From DASYAE01 sp036501535 (GTDB lineage: Bacteria; Actinomycetota; Actinomycetes; Streptomycetales; Catenulisporaceae): 25,117 nt of DNA. The stretch is from positions 1-25,117 of the forward strand of contig DASYAE010000195.1 in NCBI GenBank assembly GCA_036501535.1, read 5' to 3'. Numbering within the stretch: position 1 is the stretch's first letter; every line of letters starts with the position of its first letter. The notes under the pieces are model-generated. The model did no database searches. It was not told the origin of the DNA and saw only the letters and a list, made by a program, of their open reading frames with translations. Of this stretch, positions 8,047 through 15,581 are shown in pieces. A program made the translations under genes and the position numbers.

Positions 8047-9167
8047 TCATGCACTCGACGTGGCGACGAGGCGCGGTGCCAGATGCTCGGCGAGCATGAG
8101 GGTGGGCAGGTTGGTGTTCGCGGTGGGGATGGTCGGCATGATGGAGGCGTCGACGATCGACAGAGCCTTTATGCCGCGCACGCGCCCTGCGGAGTCGACG
8201 ACGGCAGTGCGGTCCACTGCGGGTCCCATGTAGCACGTGCCGACCGGATGCTGGTAGCCGGAGAGGTGTCCGGCGAGGAAGCCGGCGCGGTCGGCGGTGC
8301 GCGGGCCGGGCAGGTCGCAGCACTCGACGTAGTCGCGCAGCGGCCGTCCGCGGCCGAAGCCGGTCCGCTGGGCAGGATCTGCAGCGACGGCGCCGGGCGT
8401 CCCGGGTCGAGCCGGATGGTGAGCAGCGTCTGCAGCGGCATCTGCGCCGCCGGCTCCGCGGTCTGCGCGCTTATCCGCACGAGCGGATGGTCCTGCAGGT
8501 TGGCGCCGACCCCGGGAAGGTGGTGGACCGGGGCGATGCCCAGCGCGCTCAGGTCGCCGGCCGGCCCGATGCCGGAGCGCAGCAGGATGGCCGGGCTGTT
8601 GTAAGCGCCCGCACACAGGATCGTCAGGTCCGCTTCCAGGCTCCGGCCGTCGCCCAGTTCGACGCCGATCGCGCGGCGGCCGTCGAGCAGGACGCGCACG
8701 ACCCGGGTCTCCGCGTGCAGGCGCAGATTGGGACGGTCCCGGACCGCGGCGAGGTAGGTCAGCGCGGCGGACTGGCGCACGCCGTCCGCCTGATCCAGCG
8801 GCAGCGCCCCCGCGCCGACCGCGCCGGGCGCGTTGTGGTCGGCGATCACGGGCTGCCCGATGCTCCGGCAGGAGTCGAGGAACGCCCGGTGCAGCGGGCG
8901 CAGCCGGTCCTCCCGTTCGCCGTCGTGGTCGAGGTCGTGCTCGACCCGGCGGAAGTCGGGCAGCACCTCGGCGAAGCCCCAGCCGGGATTTCCCGCGTGC
9001 GCCCACGCGTCGTAGTCGGCCGGGTGCCCGCGCAGCGCCATCGTGTTGTTGGCGGCCGAGTGGTCGGGCCCGGCCTCGAGGAGGTCGACGAGACAGTCAG
9101 GATGCTCACTCAGCCTCGCCGCCACCACACAGCCGGCCGAGCCCGCGCCCACCACGATCACCTTCAT
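8047..9167 (-). pseudogene. GMC-family FAD-dependent oxidoreductase, internally deleted and frameshifted
   Basis: The N-terminal part (ATG at 9167, GGAGG eight bases upstream) begins with the FAD dinucleotide-binding motif VVGAGSAGCVVAARL and continues through the GMC signature CAGAYNSPAILLRSGIGP to about SLQILPSGP near 8365. The C-terminal GMC domain (LRDYVECCD, then YQHPVGTCYMGP with the active-site His, then NTNLPTLMLAEHLA) is intact but in another frame, ending at 8047. Joined, the two parts give about 370 residues, against about 500-550 for the family. So roughly 130-plus residues of the central substrate domain are missing, and the junction near 8340-8370 is out of frame. The full-length ancestor would oxidise an alcohol such as choline or a sugar alcohol. 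In-frame translation would give a protein without the catalytic histidine, so I consider it non-functional. A sequencing error could explain the shift but not the missing domain. Confidence 0.82.
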
Positions 9168-9320
9168 GCTCCGAACCTCCCGCGCGACGCCGCGTACGCG
9201 CACCGTGTTCCCCGCAAGGCCGAAGAGTCACCGCTGACGGCCGCCAACGCACCAAATGGGGGACGGAAATGATTGCGGCAAAGGAGTGAAGGGCCAAGCC
9301 GTGCACGCAACCCGGACAAC

Positions 9321-9356
9321 GCAGCCGGAACAGCAGCCGAAACAGCAACCGAAACA
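9321..9356. repeat. Three tandem 12-bp repeats
   Basis: Units 9321-9332, 9333-9344 and 9345-9356 follow GCARCCGRAACA with one or two differences. They are non-coding, in the gap between the two damaged genes. Confidence 0.75.
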
Positions 9357-9361
9357 ACCGT

Positions 9362-9394
9362 GCCCGGCCAGCGGATCGGGGCCGCCGGCCGGGC
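9362..9394 (-). terminator. Weak candidate terminator after the frameshifted repeat-protein gene
   Basis: 8-bp stem GCCCGGCC (9362-9369) with GGCCGGGC (9387-9394) and a 17-nt loop, 46 nt after the stop of the 9440-10547 gene in its reading direction. Confidence 0.35.
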
Positions 9395-9404
9395 TTCGCC
9401 CAGC

Positions 9405-9431
9405 TCGATCTGTTCGATCTGTTCGATCTGT
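9405..9431. repeat. Three tandem 9-bp repeats (TCGATCTGT)
   Basis: Exact repeats at 9405-9413, 9414-9422 and 9423-9431, just past the stop codon of the repeat-protein gene. They may be a slippage-prone tract; no function is visible. Confidence 0.8.
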
Positions 9432-9439
9432 CGGGGCTG

Positions 9440-9949
9440 CTAAGCCGTGTGAAGGGCCCAGACGGAGCCGTTCCAGCCCTCTGCCAGCGCTGTGTACGTG
9501 GGGTCGAGCGAGTACCCGACGGCCGTGCATGCCGTGGCCGAGGCACACGACGCGCTGAACAGGTAGCTGGCCGATGCGCCGCTCGGATTGGGGGTGGACT
9601 GCACGGCCCAGGCCGACCCGTTCCAGCTTTCGGCCAGCGTGTCATAGGCGCCGGGGCTGGTCTCGTACCACCCGACGGCGGTGCAAGCCGAGGCCGAGGT
9701 GCACGAGACACCGTCCAGGAAGCTGTCCAGGGCGCCGCTCGGGTTCGGGGTCGTCTGGACGGCCCACGCCGACCCGTTCCAGACCTCTGCGAGCGTCGTG
9801 GTGCTGCCGGCGCCGGTCTCGGAGTAGCCGGTGGCCGTGCAGTCGGAGGCTGAGACGCACGACACTCCCGACAGTTCGCTGTCCACGGCGCCGCTGGGGT
9901 TCGGGGTGGCCTCGATGCTCCACGCCGAGCCGTTCCAGAGCTCTGCGAG
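9440..9949 (-). repeat. Coding tandem repeat of about 156 bp, three full units and one partial
   Basis: Units begin (minus strand) at 9949, 9793, 9637 and 9487, each opening with the codons for LAE-x-W-N-G-S. Lengths are 52, 52, 50 and 15 codons, the last truncated by the stop. A further partial unit lies upstream up to the frameshift near 10060. Confidence 0.85.
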
Positions 9950-10547
9950 CGTCTGCTCGCCGGTGCTGGTCGAGGTCTCGGCGTACCCGACGGCGTTGCA
10001 GGCCGACGCCGAGATGCACGACACCTCGTCCAGGGTGTTGTAGAGGACGCCGGTCGGCTGCGGACGGCGTGCCCGGCTCCACGGTGAGCACGGCGCTGAG
10101 CGTGGTCGTGCCGAACGCGCTGGCGGTGATCGTGACCTGAGTCGGGGCGGAGACCGCTGTGGTGACGAGCGCGACGGCGGTGCTGGTCTGCCCGATCTCC
10201 ACCACGGCGCCGCCCTGCTGCGGAACCGGCGTCCCGAAACTCACGACCGCCGGGTCGTTGCTGGTCAGCTGGATGAAGGCGCCTTCGGACGGGGACGCGG
10301 CGAAGGTGACCGTGGCGGTCTCGCCGCCGCCTCCGATCACCGTGGCCGGGCTGAAGGTGATCGACTTCAGGGCGGGCGTCACGGTCCCACCGCCACCCCC
10401 GCCGCCGTTGCCGCCACCACCGCCACCGCCGCCTCTACCGGAGGCGAAGGCGGGTGCTGCGGTAAGCGCCAGGGCGAGCGCCGCGGCGCCCGCGGCGGCG
10501 GGCCGCAACGCGCGGCGCCACCGGACGGGGGTCAAGAATCTGGTCAT
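9440..10547 (-). pseudogene. Secreted repeat protein (Ig-like domain plus WNGSAW/SCxSAS repeats), frameshifted
   Basis: The ATG at 10547 (GGAG six bases upstream) opens a Sec signal peptide (RRALRP, hydrophobic core, ending AFASG), then a poly-Gly linker (about 10440-10380), then a beta-sandwich-like domain from ITFSPATVIGGGG to LSAVLTVEPGTP. Near 10060 the sensible frame changes: the continuation PQPTGVLYNTLDEVSC runs in another frame to the TAG at 9440. That part holds 52-residue repeats, LAExWNGSAWxxxxTPNPSGA followed by VSCxSASxCTAVGYxET, with two Cys each. Such repeats are common in secreted actinobacterial proteins and probably form a propeller or solenoid; their function is unknown. 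One extra base, or two missing, between GTP and PQP would repair the frame. It may be a real pseudogene or a sequence error. Confidence 0.75.
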
Positions 10548-10824
10548 CGGCCTCTCCGGAACAGAGCGGGCGGACTAGGAGGTGGGCCCCACCAAGGGGA
10601 CGGACCCGCCCCGGCCGGAGTTCAGGAGAGTTCATGGAGGTTCCTGAAAATCACGAGGCGTGGCAACGGCTCCACACACACCGGCAACGATCGCGGCGTT
10701 ACCCCGGCCCGGAGCTGCTTGTTCTGATATAAGCGCCCACCGATGACTCGGCCACTACCGGAGCCGTGCCTCGGCTCTGGCGCGCCGCCGTCTGACCGAA
10801 GTGTCACCTCGGTACGGTTCTGTC
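10548..10824. other. Intergenic region between divergent genes
   Basis: It holds the ribosome site of the repeat-protein gene, a short GGTGG/CCACC hairpin near 10581-10593, and an extended -10-like element TGATATAAG on the + strand at 10725-10733 without a clear -35. I see no gene in it. Confidence 0.4.
10791..10818 (+). promoter_or_regulatory. Candidate promoter giving a leaderless antitoxin mRNA
   Basis: TCTGAC (10791-10796), 16-bp spacer, TACGGT (10813-10818). The ATG of the antitoxin begins six bases after the -10, and no Shine-Dalgarno sequence precedes it. Leaderless mRNAs are common for actinobacterial antitoxin genes. Confidence 0.4.
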
Positions 10825-11088
10825 ATGACCGACACCCTGCCGATCACCGAGGCGCGCGCGAAGCTCGGCGCGCTGGCCCGTCGCACAGCGATCACCCGCG
10901 ATCGGGTCTGCATCACCGACCACGGCGAGACATTGGCCGTGTTGATCAGCCCGGCCGAGTTGCTCGACCTCGAGGAACGAGCCGCGACGGCCACATACCT
11001 GCTGCGCAAGCAGAGTGGAACGCTCGAGCCCTGCATTCCCCAGGCGCGGGCCCACGAGATGCTGTTCGGGACGGACGACGAGCCGTGA
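10825..11088 (+). CDS. Phd/YefM-family antitoxin, apparently orphan
   Basis: This 87-residue protein starts MTDTLPITEARAKLGALARR, the DNA-binding N-terminal fold of Phd/YefM antitoxins, with the typical strand VCITDHGETLAVLISPAELLDLEE and a C-terminal tail (residues about 55-87) that would bind a toxin. Antitoxins of this family repress their own promoter and neutralise a RelE-, Doc- or PIN-type toxin. I chose the internal ATG at 10825 because homology begins there. No intact toxin follows: the next intact gene is on the opposite strand, and only a short frame starting at a GTG overlapping this stop is left (see next entry). It lies between two damaged genes and the recycling regulator, an area with signs of decay. 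Confidence 0.8.
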   Translation: MTDTLPITEARAKLGALARRTAITRDRVCITDHGETLAVLISPAELLDLEERAATATYLLRKQSGTLEPCIPQARAHEMLFGTDDEP

Positions 11089-11231
11089 TTCGGTTCACTG
11101 AACGGGAGCCCGAGCCGGCTGGCCGTCGACCGCCGGTCCTAATCCGCCGCGATGATCCGTCGGTTGCGCACCGCCGTGTAGGTGCGTTCCAGGGCCCTGA
11201 GGGTGCGGGCGCGGTTGCGCTGCGCGAGTGA
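11085..11231 (+). pseudogene. Possible stump of a RelE/ParE-type toxin gene
   Basis: A GTG at 11085 overlaps the antitoxin stop by 4 bp (GTGA), the arrangement expected for a coupled toxin gene. The product would begin VIRFTEREPE, which resembles the first strand of RelE-like toxins, but continues with low-complexity sequence and stops after 48 codons. From 11139 it runs antisense into the regulator gene. I see no family match beyond the first residues; it may be chance. Confidence 0.25.
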
Positions 11232-12122
11232 GACGAACAGGCAGTCGACCACGGTCAGGGCTGCGATCCGGCTGGCCATGGCGCCGGAGCGGAACGTCGT
11301 CTCGCGCGCGGCCGTGGTCAGGATCCGGTCCGCCTCCAGCGCGATCGTGGAGCGTGGGAAGTTGGTGATGGCGATGGTCAGCGCGCCGTTGCTGCGCGCC
11401 TCGCGCAGCACGGCCAGCGTGTCCGGGGTCTCGCCGGTGTGCGAGACGCACACCGCCACGTCGCCGCGCCGCAGCAGGGCGGCCGAGGTGAGCGCGAGGT
11501 GCGGGTCCGGCCAGGCGCCGGCGCGGCGGCCGATCCGGTTGAGCTTCTGCTGGAAGTCGAGCGCGACCAGGGCGCTGGCGCCGGAGCCGTAGAGGTCGAT
11601 CTTGTCCGCCGCGGCCAGCGCGTCCACCGCCTGGTCGAAGACGTGCAGGTCGAGCTGCGCCACGGTCTCCTCGACCGCGCGGGCGTCGGCGAAGCCGATC
11701 TTGCCGACCACCTCCGCGGTGCTGTCCCGCGGGCCGATGTCGGTGCCGAGGCCGGTCCAGCCCGAGGCGGCCGGGCCGTCCTGCGCCGAGGCCGCGGCGG
11801 CCAGCCCGATCCGCAGCTCCGGATAGCCGCGCAGGCCGAGGCTGCGGCAGAACCGGACCACGGTGGTCTCCGAGGTCTGACAGGCCGAGGCCAGGTCGCT
11901 GATGGTGTGCGCGGCCACCCCGACCGGGTCGGCCAGCGCCGCCATGGCCACCCGCTTCTCCGACGGCGGCAGGCTCGGCAGCAGCGCGCGGATCTGCACC
12001 AGGATGGTGGTGGTCTGCGGCGGCACCGCGGACTGCGCGTTCCGGCCGGGCTTCACCGCGGTCGCCGGCGCCGGCGCCGCGGCCGGCGCGGACCCGGCCT
12101 CGTCTTGCGCTGCGGGGCTCAT
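11139..12122 (-). CDS. RpiR/MurR-family transcriptional regulator (HTH plus SIS domain)
   Basis: This 327-residue regulator has an Ala/Pro-rich N-terminal tail of about 40 residues. An RpiR-type helix-turn-helix follows (LPPSEKRVAMAALADP, then TISDLASACQTSETTVVRFCRSLGLRGYPELR). The C-terminal SIS domain (DKIDLYGSGASALVALDFQQKL; VCVSHTGETPDTLAVLREA; AITNFPRSTIALEADRIL) should bind a phosphosugar. MurR, its E. coli relative, represses murQP and responds to MurNAc-6-phosphate, the substrate of MurQ, which fits this locus. The ATG at 12120-12122 overlaps the stop of the AmiE-like gene by one base (TGATG) and has AAGGAG upstream, so the two are co-translated. Likely targets are the 6740-7028 and 13280-13385 regions; this is inference. 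Confidence 0.92.
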   Translation of the reverse strand: MSPAAQDEAGSAPAAAPAPATAVKPGRNAQSAVPPQTTTILVQIRALLPSLPPSEKRVAMAALADPVGVAAHTISDLASACQTSETTVVRFCRSLGLRGYPELRIGLAAAASAQDGPAASGWTGLGTDIGPRDSTAEVVGKIGFADARAVEETVAQLDLHVFDQAVDALAAADKIDLYGSGASALVALDFQQKLNRIGRRAGAWPDPHLALTSAALLRRGDVAVCVSHTGETPDTLAVLREARSNGALTIAITNFPRSTIALEADRILTTAARETTFRSGAMASRIAALTVVDCLFVSLAQRNRARTLRALERTYTAVRNRRIIAAD

Positions 12123-13279
12123 CAGTCTCCTTGGATTCGTACCGGTTGATCGTACCCGGCCGCGGCGCCGTCGCGCGCGTCCGCCGGGTCCGCGGCGGGT
12201 CCGGGCCCCAGCGTCTCGGCCCACGCCGCGACCGCCGCGTGCACGGTGCGCCGCAGCAGGGCGATCCCGCTGTGGTCGCGGCCGAGGTGCACGGCGTTGG
12301 TCAGCAGCACCGTCCACAGCCCGCCGGCGGGATCGAGCGCGAGGCTCGTGCCGGTGAAGCCGGTGTGGCCGGCGCGGGTGCGCGGCCAGGCGGCCGTCAT
12401 GTGGTCCCAGCGGTCGCCGGCCAGGGTCCAGCCGAGGCCGCGCCGGCCGTCCAGCCCCTCGGTGCCGCAGGCCAGCGCCGCCGCCCGGCTGCGCTCGGAC
12501 AGGAATGTGCAGTCCTGGTCGAGCCACCCGACTCGAAGGTAGCGCACCATGTCGCCCACCGTGCTGAAAACACCCGCGTGCCCGGCGACGCCGCCGAGCG
12601 CCTCGGCGTTCTCGTCGTGCACGGTGCCGATCACCGGCTCGCCGGTCTCCGGCCGGATCTCGGTGGCGGCGAACCGCTCCGGCGGCGCCGACGGCAGGTA
12701 GCCGGTCGACTTCAGGCCCAGCGGTTCGAAGACGAGTTCGCGCGCGGCCTGGTCGAGGCCGACGCCTGCGACCTGGGCGATGATCGCGCCGAGCAGTATG
12801 TAGCCGATGTCCGAGTAGACGACCTGGGTGCCGGGTGCGGCGGTCAGCGGTTCCTTGGCCGCGGCCGCCAGGCGCTGCCCGACCGGGCCGGGCATCTCGT
12901 GGAACCACCGGTGCGGCGGAAGTCCGGAGCTGTGCGTCAACAGGTGACGCAGCGTCACGTCGGCTTTCGGCCCGTCCGAATACGCCGGCAGGTAGCGCGC
13001 GACCGGGTCGTCCAGGCCGAGTTCGCCCGCGTCGGCCAGCCGCAGCACGGCCGGGGCGGTCGCCACGACCTTGGTCAGCGAGGCCAGGTCGAACAGCGTG
13101 TCGGCGGTGACGGCGCTTCCCTCACTGTCGAGCCGGGTGCGCCCGAACACGTAGAGGTCGCCGTCGTCGCCGGCGCCCCGCCCGACGGCGAGCACCGCCG
13201 CGGACACGATCCGGCTCTCCACGGCCGCCTCGACGAGCCGGACCGCCGCGGCCGGGCCGGCCCCGGACTCCTCGTCCAT
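12122..13279 (-). CDS. Serine hydrolase of the class-C beta-lactamase family, AmiE (YbbE)-like
   Basis: This 385-residue protein of the PF00144 fold carries the three active-site elements: Ser67-Leu-Thr-Lys70, Tyr155-Ser-Asp157 and His305-Thr-Gly307. The segment VHDENAEALGGVAGHAGVFST is characteristic of the subfamily containing B. subtilis YbbE/AmiE, an N-acetylmuramoyl-L-alanine amidase used in muropeptide rescue. In this neighbourhood (namZ, nagZ, murQ) that activity is the best inference; a DD-peptidase or esterase is the alternative. There is no signal peptide (MDEESGAGPAAAVRL), so it should work in the cytoplasm on imported muropeptides, unlike the secreted Bacillus enzyme. The ATG at 13279 has AAAGGGAG seven bases upstream; the longer frame to 13336 would start inside the promoter. 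It is co-transcribed with the regulator gene. Confidence 0.85.
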   Translation of the reverse strand: MDEESGAGPAAAVRLVEAAVESRIVSAAVLAVGRGAGDDGDLYVFGRTRLDSEGSAVTADTLFDLASLTKVVATAPAVLRLADAGELGLDDPVARYLPAYSDGPKADVTLRHLLTHSSGLPPHRWFHEMPGPVGQRLAAAAKEPLTAAPGTQVVYSDIGYILLGAIIAQVAGVGLDQAARELVFEPLGLKSTGYLPSAPPERFAATEIRPETGEPVIGTVHDENAEALGGVAGHAGVFSTVGDMVRYLRVGWLDQDCTFLSERSRAAALACGTEGLDGRRGLGWTLAGDRWDHMTAAWPRTRAGHTGFTGTSLALDPAGGLWTVLLTNAVHLGRDHSGIALLRRTVHAAVAAWAETLGPGPAADPADARDGAAAGYDQPVRIQGD

Positions 13280-13321
13280 CGCTTTGCTCCCTTTGCCTCG
13301 GCCGTTCTGACCGTCCGCGCT

Positions 13322-13350
13322 ATAGTAAGTTTCCACCGGCGGTTTGACCA
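13322..13350 (-). promoter_or_regulatory. Promoter of the amiE-like/regulator operon
   Basis: Minus strand: TGGTCA (13350-13345), 17-bp spacer, TACTAT (13327-13322). The predicted leader is about 35 nt to the ATG at 13279. The same bases read as TTGACC on the + strand (13344-13349), a possible -35 for the divergent GNAT-namZ-nagZ operon, though its -10 is poor. Confidence 0.6.
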
Positions 13351-13384
13351 GTTCCGTCAGTTAGCAACATGGAGAGGTGGATCG

Positions 13385-14350
13385 GTGTCCGTATCCCCCG
13401 CTCCGGCCCTGCGCGACGCCGACCCCTCCGACGGCCCGGCGCTGCGCGGGATCGCGGCCCGCGCGCTGCGCTGGGACCCGGACGCCGCGGACCTGGTCGA
13501 CCTGCTGCTGCCCGGCGCCGCCCCCCGGTTCGCGGTCCTCGCGCAGGTCGACGGTGCGCCGGCGGGTTTCGCGCTCGGTTCGCTCGGGCCCGAGCCGGCC
13601 GATCCCGCGGCCGCGCGCCGCGGGCATGTCAATCTTCTGGCGGTCGATCCGGACGCCCGGCGCCGCGGCTGTGGCAGGGCCCTGCTCAAGGCGGTGGAGG
13701 GCCGGCTCGCCGGCGCCGGAGCCGCGCAGGTGCTGATCGGCGGCGCCACCCCGCTGTTCGCCTGGCCCGGCATCGACGTGCGCTACACCGCAGCATGCTG
13801 TCTCGCAGAGGCCGCCGGGTATGCGCAGCACAGCAATGCGGTCAACATGACCGCCGAGCTGACCGATGCCGTGCGCACGGATTCGGCGGCCGAACGGCTG
13901 GCCACCGCCCCCGAGGAGAAGGCTCTGGCCGCACGGGGGATCACGGTCCGCAGGCTGCGCCCGGACGACCGGGAGCCGATCTCCGGATGGCTCGCTGGCT
14001 GGGGCGGCACCTGGCGCGAGGAGGCGCTGGCGACCCTGGGGCCCGAGCGGCGGGCGCAGGGCGCGGGCTGCCATATCGCGGTTCTGCGAGACGGCGCCCC
14101 GGACGCCGAGTACGTCGGGTTCGCCTGCCACGGCGTCAACCGCGCGGACTGGTTCGGGCCGATGGGCACCGGCGGCGAGCTGCGCGGGCTCGGCATCGGC
14201 AGCGTGCTGCTGCGCCGCTGCCTCGACGACCTGCACGCCGCGGGCCACCCGACCGCGCAGATCGGCTGGGTCGGGCCGGTCGGGTTCTACGCCCGCACCG
14301 TGGACGCGTACGTCGAGCGAGTCTTCCGGATCTATCGCAAGGAGTGCTGA
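13385..14350 (+). CDS. Tandem GNAT-family N-acetyltransferase
   Basis: This 321-residue protein has two GNAT folds. The first (about residues 8-155) has the acetyl-CoA loop in LLAVDPDARRRGCGRALLKAVE. The second (about 175-321) has ELRGLGIGSVLLRRCLDDLH followed by a GWVGPVGFYARTV-type C-terminal strand. Both pyrophosphate-binding loops (R-R-x-G-C-G and R-G-L-G-I-G) look usable. The GTG at 13385 is the start, with GGAGAGG seven bases upstream; the longer open frame is antisense to the amiE-like gene. It is first in an operon with namZ (4-bp gap) and nagZ. The substrate is unknown. Re-acetylation of de-N-acetylated amino sugars from wall fragments is one idea the context permits; acetylation of a protein or peptide amine is another. 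Confidence 0.85.
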   Translation: MSVSPAPALRDADPSDGPALRGIAARALRWDPDAADLVDLLLPGAAPRFAVLAQVDGAPAGFALGSLGPEPADPAAARRGHVNLLAVDPDARRRGCGRALLKAVEGRLAGAGAAQVLIGGATPLFAWPGIDVRYTAACCLAEAAGYAQHSNAVNMTAELTDAVRTDSAAERLATAPEEKALAARGITVRRLRPDDREPISGWLAGWGGTWREEALATLGPERRAQGAGCHIAVLRDGAPDAEYVGFACHGVNRADWFGPMGTGGELRGLGIGSVLLRRCLDDLHAAGHPTAQIGWVGPVGFYARTVDAYVERVFRIYRKEC

Positions 14351-14354
14351 AGGC

Positions 14355-15539
14355 ATGTCCGCAGGCCCCGTTCATACAGGCGCGGTTGGTACCGGCACCG
14401 TCGAGACAGGGCTGGAACACCTCGCAGCCGACGGATTCGCGCAGCTGAAGGGTTGCGCCGTGGCCGTGCTGACCCATCCCGCGGCGATCCTGCCCGACGC
14501 CACGCACGCCGTCGAGGCGCTGCTGCGCGGCGGCGTCGAGATCAGGGCCCTGCTCGGTCCCGAGCACGGGTTCCGCGGCTCGGCGCAGGCCGGGTTCTCC
14601 GAGTCGGAGACGGTCGACGCGGCCACCGGGATCCCGGTCGTCGACACCTATCTCGCCGACGTGCCGGAGGTCGCCGCCCGGCTGGCCGAGCTCGGGGCGG
14701 ACACCGTGGTCGTCGACCTGCAGAACAGCGGCTCGCGTTTCTACACCTACGAATCGAGCATGTACGACGCGATCGGCGCCGCGGCTACGGCCGGGGCCCG
14801 CGTCGTCGTGCTCGACCGGCCGAACCCGATCGGCGGCGTGGCCGTGGACGGTCCGGTCCTCGACCCCGCATATGCCTCCTTCGTCGGTCGCGCGCCGATC
14901 GCCGTGCGACACGGCATGACGATGGGCGAGCTGGCCCGCCTGTTCGCGCAGCTGCTCGCAGCACCCGAACCCGACGTCGTCCCGATGCGCGGTTGGCGGC
15001 GCGCGATGCTGTTCGCGCAGACCGGGCTGCCCTGGGTGCCGCCCTCGCCGAACCTGCCGACCCCCGACAGCGCTCTGTGTTATCCGGGCACGTGCCTGTT
15101 CGAGGGCACCGATGTCTCGGAGGGCCGTGGCACGACGACGCCGTTCGAGCTGCTGGGCGCGCCGTGGATCGACGCGACACTGGCCCGTGAGCTGCGTGCG
15201 GCGCAGCTGCCGGGCGTGGCCGTGCGCGAGGCGTACTTCTCGCCGGTGGCCGGCCTGCACGCCGAGGCAGGGTGCTGCGGAGTCCAGCTGCACGTCACCG
15301 ATCCGCTCACCTTCGATCCCCTGCGTGTCGCACTCCACATGTTGACTTCGATTCAGCGACACTGGCCCGAGCGGCTGGGATTCCGGGAGCAGTCCTTCGA
15401 CCTGCTGTGCGGCTCGAGCCGGATCCGCGAGGCCGTGCTGGTCGGCGCCGGCGCCGACGAGATCGCCGACTCCTGGCGGGAGGAGGCCGCGCGGTTCCGC
15501 GCCGACCGCGGGCCGCACCTCGTCTACGAGCTCGAATAA
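14355..15539 (+). CDS. namZ: Exo-beta-N-acetylmuramidase NamZ (DUF1343 family)
   Basis: NamZ removes MurNAc from the non-reducing end of peptidoglycan fragments such as MurNAc-GlcNAc. This 394-residue protein shows the DUF1343 landmarks in order: LLGPEHGFRGSAQAGF, VVDLQNSGSRFYTYESSM, VVVLDRPNPIGG, IAVRHGMTMGELARLF, WVPPSPNLPTPDSALCYPGT and FEGTDVSEGRGTTTPFELLG. The length is normal for the mature enzyme. B. subtilis NamZ (YbbC) is exported; this one starts MSAGPVHTGAVGTGTVETG with no signal peptide, so a cytoplasmic role on imported fragments is likely. The ATG at 14355 lies 4 bp after the GNAT stop; AAGGAG upstream falls inside the GNAT gene, indicating coupling. nagZ follows after 42 bp. 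Confidence 0.93.
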   Translation: MSAGPVHTGAVGTGTVETGLEHLAADGFAQLKGCAVAVLTHPAAILPDATHAVEALLRGGVEIRALLGPEHGFRGSAQAGFSESETVDAATGIPVVDTYLADVPEVAARLAELGADTVVVDLQNSGSRFYTYESSMYDAIGAAATAGARVVVLDRPNPIGGVAVDGPVLDPAYASFVGRAPIAVRHGMTMGELARLFAQLLAAPEPDVVPMRGWRRAMLFAQTGLPWVPPSPNLPTPDSALCYPGTCLFEGTDVSEGRGTTTPFELLGAPWIDATLARELRAAQLPGVAVREAYFSPVAGLHAEAGCCGVQLHVTDPLTFDPLRVALHMLTSIQRHWPERLGFREQSFDLLCGSSRIREAVLVGAGADEIADSWREEAARFRADRGPHLVYELE

Positions 15540-15581
15540 CGTACCGGACCAGGACCGATCCGACCGCCAGGGAGCCCCGCC

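Noticed and set aside
9295..9440. CRISPR-like repeats between the two damaged genes
   Set aside because: They are short head-to-tail 12-bp and 9-bp repeats without spacers.
10622..10807. 61-codon frame on the minus strand in the gap upstream of the antitoxin
   Set aside because: The GTG start has no ribosome site, the product has no recognisable pattern, and it overlaps the antitoxin promoter region.
12131..13384. Upstream extension of the GNAT frame
   Set aside because: It is antisense to the AmiE-like gene and low in complexity; the GTG at 13385 has a strong ribosome site and the domain begins there.
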